Below are positions 1-6,238 of a DNA stretch of 10,850 nt, piece by piece. The notes under the pieces are model-generated. The model had not been told where the DNA came from and ran no database searches. It worked only from the letters and a program-made list of their open reading frames with translations. Origin of the DNA: Actinomycetota bacterium (GTDB lineage Bacteria > Actinomycetota > Acidimicrobiia > Acidimicrobiales > Ilumatobacteraceae); assembly GCA_009704425.1 (NCBI GenBank), contig WLEG01000042.1:1-10850 (forward strand). The letters run 5' to 3'. Made by a program: the position numbers and the translations under genes. Every line of letters starts with the position of its first letter. Within the stretch, counting starts at the first letter, position 1.

Positions 1-3
1 CGC

Positions 4-1368
4 ATGGCAGTGCGCTTTCTGATCATCGGTGGCGGTCCGGCCGGCAACACCGCGGCCACCTATGCCGCCCGACTGGGCGCCGACGTCACCATGGTCGAAC
101 GCGACCTGGTGGGTGGTGCGGCCCACCTTCTCGATTGCATCCCGTCCAAGACCATGATCGCCACCGGCGGAGCGATGACGTTCAGCCGACGGATCCAGGG
201 AATGGGTCTGGAGGAGGTCCGGCCCGAGATCGACGTGGAGGCTCTCACCGAGCGCATCGAGGACATCAAGGAACATCTCTCGGGCAGCACGTCCACGTTG
301 CTCACCAGCCAGGGCGTGCGCATCCTGAAGGGCTCGGCCCGCTTCACGTCGTCGACGTCGGCCGAGGTGGTCACCTCCGACGGCAAGACCCTGAACGTTC
401 CCTTCGATGCCGCCCTGATCGCCACCGGTTCCAGTCCGCGCATTCCGGATTGGGTGCATCCCGACGGCGAGCGCATCCTCACCACCCGTGACTGCTATCC
501 GCCCAAGATCTTCCCGAGCAGCGTGTGCGTGGTGGGTTCGGGCGTCACCGGCGTGGAATTCGTGCACATGTTCGAGTCGTTCGGCGCCAAGGTGACCCTG
601 GTGGTCAGCCGCCAACAGGTGCTCCCGAGCAAGGACCCCGAGGTGGCCGCCGTTCTGGAGGACGACTTCCTGCGTCGCGGTGTGTCGTTGTTGAAGGGTG
701 CCCGTGCGCAATCGGTCGAACGTGACGGCGACACCGTGGTGGTGAAATGCGACGACGGCCGACAGGTGCGCGCCAGTCACGTGGTGCTGGCCATCGGCTC
801 GGTTCCCAACAGCGACGGCTTGAACCTCGAGGCCGCGGGCGTCGAGGTCGATCGCGGTGGCTACATCTCGATCAACCAGCACTGCGTCACCAACGTGGAG
901 CACATCTATGCCGCCGGTGACGTGAGTGGAAAGCTGCCCCTGTCGTCGGTGGCGTCCATGCAGGGCCGCAAGGTGGCCGAGCACGTGATGGGCCTGCACA
1001 CGCGCCAGCATCGCCATCTCGACTACGACAAGGCGGCCTCGGCGATCTTCACCGAACCCGAGATCGCCGACGTGGGTCTGGCCGAAGCCGAGGCGTTCGC
1101 CTCGGGTCGCAAGATCCGCGTCACCAAGGTGCCGTTCTCGGCCACGCCGAAGGCTCTCATCAACAACGACTCACGCGGTTTCGTGAAGATCATCTCGGAC
1201 CCCGCCACCGGTGTGGTGCTGGGCGGATCCATCGTGGGTCGTCACGCCGCCGAGTTGATCAGCGTCATCGCGTTGGCCGTCACGGCGAACCTGAAGGTGA
1301 CCGACATCGTCGAGAGTCTGCTGGTGCACCCGGCACTGTCCGAGGCTCTGGCGGAGGCCGCCGAATGA
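4..1368 (+). CDS. lpdA: LpdA-like NAD(P)H:quinone reductase / dihydrolipoamide dehydrogenase-family flavoprotein
   Basis: A 454-residue, two-dinucleotide-fold flavoprotein disulfide reductase, probably cytosolic. Visible motifs are the FAD-binding GGGPAG at 9-14 with the ribose-binding acid E32, the ATG turn at 140-142, the NAD(P)-binding GSGVTG at 178-183, the second FAD motif AAGD at 303-306, and a C-terminal dimerisation domain with H442 and E447 in the usual HPxLSE arrangement. The redox motif reads GGAAHLLDCIPSK (37-49): the second cysteine (C45) is present, but the first is alanine (A40). True lipoamide dehydrogenases need both cysteines. Mycobacterial LpdA (Rv3303c), a quinone reductase, also lacks the pair and has a similar GGAA..DC stretch. 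I infer a quinone or other non-disulfide acceptor. R203 after the second fold could favour NADPH (inference). The start ATG is 3 bases into the window, so any promoter is outside. Its stop overlaps the RDD gene start. Confidence 0.88.
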   Translation: MAVRFLIIGGGPAGNTAATYAARLGADVTMVERDLVGGAAHLLDCIPSKTMIATGGAMTFSRRIQGMGLEEVRPEIDVEALTERIEDIKEHLSGSTSTLLTSQGVRILKGSARFTSSTSAEVVTSDGKTLNVPFDAALIATGSSPRIPDWVHPDGERILTTRDCYPPKIFPSSVCVVGSGVTGVEFVHMFESFGAKVTLVVSRQQVLPSKDPEVAAVLEDDFLRRGVSLLKGARAQSVERDGDTVVVKCDDGRQVRASHVVLAIGSVPNSDGLNLEAAGVEVDRGGYISINQHCVTNVEHIYAAGDVSGKLPLSSVASMQGRKVAEHVMGLHTRQHRHLDYDKAASAIFTEPEIADVGLAEAEAFASGRKIRVTKVPFSATPKALINNDSRGFVKIISDPATGVVLGGSIVGRHAAELISVIALAVTANLKVTDIVESLLVHPALSEALAEAAE

Positions 1369-1841
1369 ACGATTACCCGCCCCCGCCTCCGTTGTCGGAC
1401 TTCTCCATGGAGTCGGATCGTTTGGCGTCCATCGGCCAGCGCGCTCTCGCTCAGGTGCTGGACTCCTTCATCATCGGAATTCCGTTGTTCATCCTCACGC
1501 TGTCGTTCGGTGCCGATCTGACCGACACCGAGGACAGCAACCTGTTGTGGCTCACCCTGCTGTGGCTCGGCGTGAGTCTGTTGTACAACACGGCCTTCAT
1601 CGCCACCTCCGGAGCGACGTTGGGCAAGCGCATCATGAAGTTGCGCGTGGTGAACCGCACCGACGGCTCGCCCGTGAACTGGACCTACGCCGCGGTGCGT
1701 GCGTTGGTGCCCACGGTGGCCGGTGTGGTGCCCGTGATCGGGTTCGCGTTGAACATCGCGGTGTACGTGCGTGCGATCTTCCACCCGTACCGCCAGGGTC
1801 TGCACGACGCCGCCGCCGGCACCATCGTCGTCCGCCGCTGA
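1365..1841 (+). CDS. RDD-family integral membrane protein
   Basis: A 158-residue membrane protein. After a proline-rich N-terminus (five prolines at 5-9) come hydrophobic segments at about 32-50, 60-80 and 105-139. The family marks are an Arg/Asp pair in the first helix region (R26, D33), the loop sequence GATLGKRIMKLRVV (83-96), and a C-terminal RQGLHDAAAGTIVV (143-156), which matches the R..LHD...T.VV end of RDD proteins. The start ATG overlaps the lpdA stop (ATGA), and a GGAGG at 1353-1357 sits 7 bases before it, so the two genes are almost certainly translationally coupled. The biochemical role of most RDD proteins is not defined; some have been linked to ion exchange. Coupling to a flavin reductase hints at a membrane-redox context, but no specific substrate can be named. 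The reading frame is intact and the length is typical of the family. Confidence 0.85.
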   Translation: MNDYPPPPPLSDFSMESDRLASIGQRALAQVLDSFIIGIPLFILTLSFGADLTDTEDSNLLWLTLLWLGVSLLYNTAFIATSGATLGKRIMKLRVVNRTDGSPVNWTYAAVRALVPTVAGVVPVIGFALNIAVYVRAIFHPYRQGLHDAAAGTIVVRR

Positions 1842-1849
1842 CCCCCTGG

Positions 1850-1901
1850 CGTTCTCGGTCGGAAAAGCGACGGTTTTCGGCACTCTCGCACACCGAGAAC
1901 G
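1850..1901 (+). repeat. 52-bp palindromic repeat, copy A (after RDD gene)
   Basis: A 52-bp unit bounded by perfect 10-base inverted ends, CGTTCTCGGT (1850-1859) and ACCGAGAACG (1892-1901). An inner stem can form between GAAAA (1862-1866) and TTTTC (1874-1878). It begins 8 bases after the RDD stop codon. Copy B (2420-2471) is its inverted near-duplicate: 48 of 52 positions agree by hand alignment. No U-run follows the outer stem, so it is not a textbook intrinsic terminator. It could be a REP-like or miniature inverted-repeat element, or an RNA hairpin at gene 3' ends. Confidence 0.85.
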
Positions 1902-1907
1902 GGTGAA

Positions 1908-2408
1908 TCACAGGGGTCGATATACCTCGTCGTGGGGAAACGGTCGCGGCCTCACGTACGGATCGTCGGGATCGACGGAACCAGCGGGTACGTCGTCCAC
2001 GCGCACCCAGTCGTTCACCACCACGCGTCGCGAGATGGCCCACGTGCCGTCCACGTAGGTCATGTCGTCAACGTAGCGAACGCCGGCGGTGACGTCACGC
2101 GCGGGTTTGTCGTCGCGCGCGACGGTGCGGTGATAGGCGACGGCATAGGTCTCCACGCGGGCCCGGTCGCCGTGCAACTCGATGAGGATGTTCGACATGG
2201 TGTGCGACGTCACGGACCAGCGGGCCAGTTGACCCTCGAGCCAGGGGATGAACCCGTCGACGTCACCTTTGTAGGAACCGTGATCATCGGTGGCACCGGG
2301 GTGGTAGCACGAGCGCACCAGATCGAAGTCGCGCCGGTCCACACCACGGGCGTAGCGATAGATCACATCGCGAATCCGCTCGCGCGCCACCACGTCGTCG
2401 ATGTTCAC
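1908..2408 (-). CDS. SnoaL-like / NTF2-fold protein
   Basis: A 166-residue protein that looks like a SnoaL_4-type member of the NTF2 fold (scytalone dehydratase, ring-hydroxylating dioxygenase beta-subunit and polyketide cyclase relatives). Features seen are an N-terminal helix with R..I..V.YRYARGVDRRDFDLVRSCYHP (11-37) containing the usual Tyr/Asp positions (Y17, Y19, D24, D27), a SHTMSN stretch (68-73) with the common cavity histidine H69, and a final strand GTWAISRRVVVNDW (121-134). The fold is a small cone-shaped pocket used for dehydration, isomerisation or ligand binding; no substrate can be assigned. The start is GTG, supported by a strong ribosome binding site 4 bases upstream. The gene follows the carboxylase gene on the same strand with a 76-bp gap, most of it repeat copy B, so read-through from that gene is possible. 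A 52-bp repeat flanks it on each side. Confidence 0.8.
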   Translation of the reverse strand: MNIDDVVARERIRDVIYRYARGVDRRDFDLVRSCYHPGATDDHGSYKGDVDGFIPWLEGQLARWSVTSHTMSNILIELHGDRARVETYAVAYHRTVARDDKPARDVTAGVRYVDDMTYVDGTWAISRRVVVNDWVRVDDVPAGSVDPDDPYVRPRPFPHDEVYRPL

Positions 2409-2412
2409 CGAA

Positions 2413-2420
2413 TCACCTCC
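2413..2420 (-). promoter_or_regulatory. Strong Shine-Dalgarno of the SnoaL-like gene, touching repeat copy B
   Basis: On the minus strand this reads GGAGGTGA, close to the full anti-16S complement, and ends 4 bases before the GTG at 2408. It fixes that start. Its first base is the last base of repeat copy B, so the hairpin ends exactly where the ribosome site begins. Confidence 0.75.
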
Positions 2421-2471
2421 GTTCTCGGTACGCGAGAGTGCCGAAAACCGTTGCTTTCCCGACCGAGAACG
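2420..2471 (-). repeat. 52-bp palindromic repeat, copy B (after carboxylase gene)
   Basis: Inverted near-copy of the unit at 1850-1901, with four mismatches in 52. The bounding stem here extends to 11 bases, CCGTTCTCGGT (2419-2429) with ACCGAGAACGG (2462-2472). Read on the minus strand, the inner stem becomes GGAAA with TTTTC, so the A-to-G difference from copy A changes an A-U pair to a G-U pair and keeps pairing possible. The unit starts 13 bases after the carboxylase stop codon and, relative to that gene, has the same orientation as copy A relative to the RDD gene. Confidence 0.85.
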
Positions 2472-2484
2472 GGTGGGGTGGGGG

Positions 2485-4266
2485 TCAGGCGATGACGATG
2501 ACGACGTCGCCGGAGCCCACGGTGTCGCCGGCTTTCACCTTCACCTCGGACACCTTGCCGCTCTTCTCGGCCAGGATCTGGTTCTCCATCTTCATGGCTT
2601 CCAGAACCACCACCGCTTGGCCGGCCTCCACCTCTTGACCCACCTCGACGAGCACCTTCACGATGGTGCCCTGCATGGGCACGGCCACCTGGCCGGAGCC
2701 GGCTCCTCCACCCGCACCGCCACCGGCGGCCCGCTTGGGCTTGGACGCCTTGGCGGCACCGGCGCTGGCCACCACCGCGGTCTGCTCGGGCACCCACATG
2801 GCCACATCGAAGCGCTTGCCGTTCACTTCCACCGTGGTGTTGCGACGCACCAGCGGCTCGGCGTCGTCGCCGTCACCGGCCGGCGCCTTGGGGGCCTCGA
2901 TGCCCGACAGGTCGAGCACCTCTTCCACCCACTTCGTGGAGTGCTTCATCGCTGCGAAATCGGGATGGCGCAGAATCGCGAGGTCGGCCGGAATCGTGGT
3001 GGCCACGCCCTCGACCACCATCTCCTCGAGCGCACGAATGGTGCGCGCGATGGCCGTGGGTCGGTCCTTGCCCCACACGATGAGCTTGCCCACCAGGTTG
3101 TCGTAGTACTGGCTGATCTCGTCGCCGCTCTCGTAACCGGAGTCGAAGCGCACACCGAAACCGTCGGAGGGAACCAACTTGGTGATCTTGCCGGGCGACG
3201 GCAGGAACTTGCCCCCGGCGGGGTTCTCGGCGTTGATGCGGATCTCGATGCCGTGACCGTTGCGACGCGCGGTGACCTGCTCCTGGGTCATGGGCAACGT
3301 TTCGCCGCCGGCGACACGGATCTGCCACTCCACCAGGTCGATGCCGGTGATCACCTCGGAGACCGGGTGCTCCACCTGCAGGCGCGTGTTCATCTCGAGG
3401 AAGAAGAACTCGCCGTCCTGATAGATGAACTCGACCGTTCCGGCGTTGAAGTAGCCAACGGCGCGCGCGGCCTTGATGGCGGCCTCGCCCATGGCCTCCT
3501 CGATGCCCTCGCCCATGGAGACGGCCGGAGCCTCTTCCACCAGCTTCTGGTGACGACGCTGTGCCGAGCAGTCGCGGGTGCTGACCCACACGTAGTTGCC
3601 GTGCTGGTCGCCGACCAACTGCACCTCGACATGGCGCGGCCAGGTGAGGTACTTCTCGACGTAGATCTCGTCGCGACCGAAGAACGCCTTGGCCTCGCGC
3701 TGCGCGCTGTCCATGGCGTCCTGCACCTCGTCGGCGCTGCGCACGACCTTCATGCCACGACCGCCGCCACCGAAGGCGGCCTTGATGGCCACGGGGAATC
3801 CGAACTTCGCGCCGAAGTCGGCGATCTCGGCGGCGGTGGTGACGAACTCGGTGGTGCCGGGGACGATGGGGCAGTCTCCGCGCAACGCGGCCTTGCGGCT
3901 GGAGACCTTGTCGCCCATCTCGCGGATGGCGTCCGGCGGCGGTCCGATGAACGCCACGCCCATCTGGGTGATGGCCTCGGCGAAGTCGGCGTTCTCGCTG
4001 AAGAAGCCGTAGCCGGGGTGCACACCGTCGGCGCCGCTCTTGCGGATGGCGTCGAGGATGGCCTCGGTGTTGAGGTAACTCTCGGCGGCCGTTTGTCCAC
4101 CCAGCGCGTACGCCTCGTCGGCCAGACGCACGTGAAGCGCGTTGCGATCGAGTTCGGAATACACCGCCACGGTGGCGATGCCCATCTCTCGGGCGGCTCG
4201 GATCACGCGCACGGCGATCTCTCCGCGGTTGGCAATCAGGATCTTCGTCAGTGGTTTGGTGGGCAC
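2485..4266 (-). CDS. accA3: Acetyl-/propionyl-CoA carboxylase alpha chain (biotin carboxylase + BCCP)
   Basis: A 593-residue biotin-dependent carboxylase alpha subunit that ATP-dependently carboxylates its own biotin; a separate beta subunit then transfers CO2 to acetyl- or propionyl-CoA. The N-terminal biotin carboxylase domain opens with KILIANRGEIAVRVIRAARE (8-27), followed by the ATP-grasp glycine loop FGGGGRGMK (165-173) and catalytic EMNTRLQVEH (291-300). A Gly/Ala/Pro-rich linker at about 500-527 joins a biotinyl domain with EAMKM (556-560); K559 is the biotin attachment site. This layout and length match actinobacterial AccA3/AccA1 proteins; the exact paralogue and acyl-CoA preference cannot be decided. 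The GTG at 4266 is preferred because the conserved domain starts seven residues later; a TTG at 4275 is an alternative. No clear ribosome site precedes either. No carboxyltransferase gene is in the window. Divergent birA, 19 bp away, encodes the likely modifying enzyme. Confidence 0.93.
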   Translation of the reverse strand: MPTKPLTKILIANRGEIAVRVIRAAREMGIATVAVYSELDRNALHVRLADEAYALGGQTAAESYLNTEAILDAIRKSGADGVHPGYGFFSENADFAEAITQMGVAFIGPPPDAIREMGDKVSSRKAALRGDCPIVPGTTEFVTTAAEIADFGAKFGFPVAIKAAFGGGGRGMKVVRSADEVQDAMDSAQREAKAFFGRDEIYVEKYLTWPRHVEVQLVGDQHGNYVWVSTRDCSAQRRHQKLVEEAPAVSMGEGIEEAMGEAAIKAARAVGYFNAGTVEFIYQDGEFFFLEMNTRLQVEHPVSEVITGIDLVEWQIRVAGGETLPMTQEQVTARRNGHGIEIRINAENPAGGKFLPSPGKITKLVPSDGFGVRFDSGYESGDEISQYYDNLVGKLIVWGKDRPTAIARTIRALEEMVVEGVATTIPADLAILRHPDFAAMKHSTKWVEEVLDLSGIEAPKAPAGDGDDAEPLVRRNTTVEVNGKRFDVAMWVPEQTAVVASAGAAKASKPKRAAGGGAGGGAGSGQVAVPMQGTIVKVLVEVGQEVEAGQAVVVLEAMKMENQILAEKSGKVSEVKVKAGDTVGSGDVVIVIA

Positions 4267-4270
4267 AAGT

Positions 4271-4282
4271 GACAATGTTGTC
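4271..4282. promoter_or_regulatory. Palindrome between the accA3 and birA starts; candidate shared -10 element or operator
   Basis: GACAA-TG-TTGTC is a 12-base inverted repeat filling most of the 19 bases between the two divergent start codons. Its core at 4274-4279 reads AATGTT toward birA and AACATT toward accA3. Each is one base from TANNNT, ending 6 bases before the birA ATG and 7 before the accA3 GTG, which is where a -10 box for leaderless transcripts would lie. It could equally be an operator for a biotin or lipid regulator. No known operator sequence was recognised. Confidence 0.35.
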
Positions 4283-4285
4283 GGG

Positions 4286-5086
4286 ATGGACACCCCTAAT
4301 GCCACCTCAAACGAAGCAAACCTTCCCGGGGTGTCACATCCGGAGGAGATTTTTCGCTCTTCGGCCATCGTCGCGGGCGGCTGGCGGGTGCGTTGGTGCT
4401 CCTCGACCGGCAGCACGAACGACGACCTGTGGGCCGCCGCCCGGGCCGGGGTGCCCGACCGTTTGGTGCTGGTGGCCGACCACCAGACCGCCGGAAAAGG
4501 GCGGTTGGACCGTCGCTGGGAGGCTCCTGCGGGGGCGAACCTGCTGGTCAGCCTGCTTTTTCGTGACGTTCCCGCGGTTCCCCATGCCCTGACCCACGCG
4601 GTGGCGCTGGCCGCCGCGCGGGCCAGCGAGCGGGTGGCCGGGGTGGTCCCGGACCTGAAATGGCCCAACGACCTGCTGGTGGGGCGGCAGAAACTGGCCG
4701 GGATCCTGTCGACGGCGGGCCCGATGGAGGGTTCGCCCCCACGGCCGTCGTTCGTGGTGGTGGGGCTGGGTCTGAACGTGGGGTGGGCTCCCGAAGGTGC
4801 CACGAGCCTGGTCGCGCTCTCGACGGCCACGCTGACCCGGGACCTCGTGTTGGCGGCACTGCTCGAGGCGCTCGACGAGGTGCTCTCGTTGCCGGCCGAT
4901 GAACGACACGCGGAGTACCGCCGTCAACTGGCGACCATCGGACGCGAGGTTCGCGTGGAGTTGCCCGACGATCGATTCGTCGAGGGCCGCGCTCTCGACG
5001 TGGAGGTCGATGGTCGACTCGTCGTGCTCGACGCGTGTGGCGTGAGTCATCGACTGGACGTGGGCGACGTCGTTCACCTTCGCTGA
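4286..5086 (+). CDS. birA: Biotin--[acetyl-CoA-carboxylase] ligase (BirA, monofunctional)
   Basis: A 266-residue biotin protein ligase that makes biotinyl-AMP and transfers biotin to the BCCP lysine, here presumably K559 of the adjacent divergent carboxylase. Motifs are STGSTND (40-46), the biotinyl-AMP loop QTAGKGR (67-73), KWPND (125-129) followed by the conserved lysine in QKLAGIL (136-142), GLGLNVGW (160-167), and a C-terminal SH3-like domain from about 210 to the end. There is no N-terminal helix-turn-helix, so it should not act as a repressor as E. coli BirA does. The ATG at 4286 is the annotated choice, but the first 15 or so codons are less GC-rich than the rest and a GTG at 4331 would also keep the whole catalytic domain. 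No good ribosome site precedes the ATG. Confidence 0.92.
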   Translation: MDTPNATSNEANLPGVSHPEEIFRSSAIVAGGWRVRWCSSTGSTNDDLWAAARAGVPDRLVLVADHQTAGKGRLDRRWEAPAGANLLVSLLFRDVPAVPHALTHAVALAAARASERVAGVVPDLKWPNDLLVGRQKLAGILSTAGPMEGSPPRPSFVVVGLGLNVGWAPEGATSLVALSTATLTRDLVLAALLEALDEVLSLPADERHAEYRRQLATIGREVRVELPDDRFVEGRALDVEVDGRLVVLDACGVSHRLDVGDVVHLR

Positions 5087-5146
5087 TCGTTCCGCACGTC
5101 GACGACCCTCGAAGGGGTATGACCGTCGCTCATCGTGGACAACGAA

Positions 5147-5152
5147 TAGTTT
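5147..5152 (+). promoter_or_regulatory. Candidate leaderless -10 box of the LCP gene
   Basis: TAGTTT fits TANNNT and ends exactly 6 bases before the ATG at 5159, which places the transcription start on the start codon. There is no Shine-Dalgarno sequence in the 20 bases upstream. No convincing -35 box is seen. Confidence 0.4.
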
Positions 5153-5158
5153 CGGTGC

Positions 5159-6169
5159 ATGGCGACGAACCCACCCTCTGCACGTCGACGTCGCCGTGCC
5201 ATCGCGCCGCGGGTGAACACCATCACCGTGGCCGTGGCCTTCGTCGTGCTCACCGCCGTCGGGCTGTTGGTGGCGACCAGGCAACAGGAAGCCAACGTCG
5301 AGCGGGTGGGCGAGCTGAACGGCATGCTCGCCGACACGTCGGGACCGTTCGTGAACTATCTGCTGGTGGGCAGTGACACCCGTGAGGGAATCGATCCGAA
5401 CAGCCCGGATTATTCGGGAATCGGCAACACCGACGACGCCGGCGGACAGCGCAGCGACACCTTGATGATCCTGCACGTCGACAACGAGCGCGGCACGGCG
5501 TCCATCATGTCCATACCCCGCGACCTGTGGGTCGACATCCCCGGTCACGGGAAGAATCGCATCAACACCGCGTACCAGTACGGAGCCGACGTGCTGGTGA
5601 CCACGGTGCAACAGAGCCTCGGCGTGCCCCTGAACCACTACGTCGAGGTGAACTTCAACTCGTTCAAGTCCATCGTGTCGGCGCTCGGCGGTGTCGATCT
5701 CTGCTTCGAGTTCCCTACGCGCGACGTGCACGTCGGATTGAACGTGCCCGAGCCCGGTTGTTACACACTCGATCCGATCCAGTCACTCGCGTACGCGCGC
5801 AGTCGCTACTACGAGACGTTCCAGAACGGCGAGTGGGTGGTGGACGGTCGCGCCGACCTGGGTCGCATCGCACGTCAGCAAGCCTTCATGCAGGCGGCCA
5901 TCAACAAGGCGATCGAGCAGACGACGTCCAACCCGTTGCGCACCAGCGAATTGGTGAACGCCGCGGTGTCCTCGTTGCGCGTGGACCCGGGCACCAACCT
6001 CGTGGAGACCGCCGAGTATCTGAAGCCCTTGGCCGGCAACGGTGTGACGCGTTATTCGCTGCCGGTGATGCCCGAGACCATCGACGGCAAGGACGTGCTC
6101 GTGTTGGGTGCCGATTCACCGAACTACCTCGGATATTTCGCCGGTGTGGTGGGCCCTCCCGCCCAATGA
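5159..6169 (+). CDS. LytR-CpsA-Psr (LCP) family glycopolymer transferase
   Basis: A 336-residue membrane-anchored LCP protein. These enzymes move lipid-pyrophosphate-linked glycopolymers onto peptidoglycan outside the cell. A basic cytoplasmic tail (RRRRR at 9-13) precedes one membrane span at about 20-40, and the rest is external. LCP landmarks are NYLLVGSD (66-73), RSDTLMILHVD (98-108) with catalytic-site R98/D100, SIPRDLWVDIPGHGKNRIN (118-136) with R121 and D122, LGGVDLCF (176-183), LAYARSR (210-216) and the arginine motif DLGRIARQQ (223-231). C182 and C201 are placed where many actinobacterial LCP proteins carry a disulfide. It lies 72 bp after birA, apparently with its own leaderless promoter, and 69 bp before the rhamnose operon. 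The polymer is unknown; the neighbours make a rhamnose-containing one plausible. Confidence 0.9.
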   Translation: MATNPPSARRRRRAIAPRVNTITVAVAFVVLTAVGLLVATRQQEANVERVGELNGMLADTSGPFVNYLLVGSDTREGIDPNSPDYSGIGNTDDAGGQRSDTLMILHVDNERGTASIMSIPRDLWVDIPGHGKNRINTAYQYGADVLVTTVQQSLGVPLNHYVEVNFNSFKSIVSALGGVDLCFEFPTRDVHVGLNVPEPGCYTLDPIQSLAYARSRYYETFQNGEWVVDGRADLGRIARQQAFMQAAINKAIEQTTSNPLRTSELVNAAVSSLRVDPGTNLVETAEYLKPLAGNGVTRYSLPVMPETIDGKDVLVLGADSPNYLGYFAGVVGPPAQ

Positions 6170-6238
6170 GCGGACGAAAACTGGCAGAATGGAACCGTCG
6201 GCCACGGTCGATGTCCACCAACGCGAGGATCTGACCCC

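Noticed and set aside
1850..1901. Repeat copy A as a textbook intrinsic terminator
   Set aside because: The outer stem is followed by GGTGAATCA, not a T-run. The only T-run lies inside the element. A 3'-end role is still possible but not of the classical type.
1850..2471. The two 52-bp repeats plus the SnoaL-like gene as a composite transposon
   Set aside because: There is no transposase, no convincing target-site duplication at the outer or inner edges, and the gene has a plain NTF2-fold product. The repeats are reported as repeats only.
2401..4272. Long plus-strand open frame (about 620 codons) opposite the carboxylase gene
   Set aside because: It mirrors accA3, whose codon bias keeps the opposite strand free of stops. 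Its translation is His/Gly/Leu/Val-rich without any family resemblance, while the minus strand carries clear biotin carboxylase motifs.
4286..5086. BirA as a biotin-sensing repressor
   Set aside because: There is no helix-turn-helix domain before the catalytic region, so only the ligase role is supported.
6170..6238. Promoter for rmlA in the gap after the LCP gene
   Set aside because: A CAGAAT stretch is a partial -10 match, but no -35 at a suitable distance was found and the ribosome site already explains the start. Not strong enough to call.
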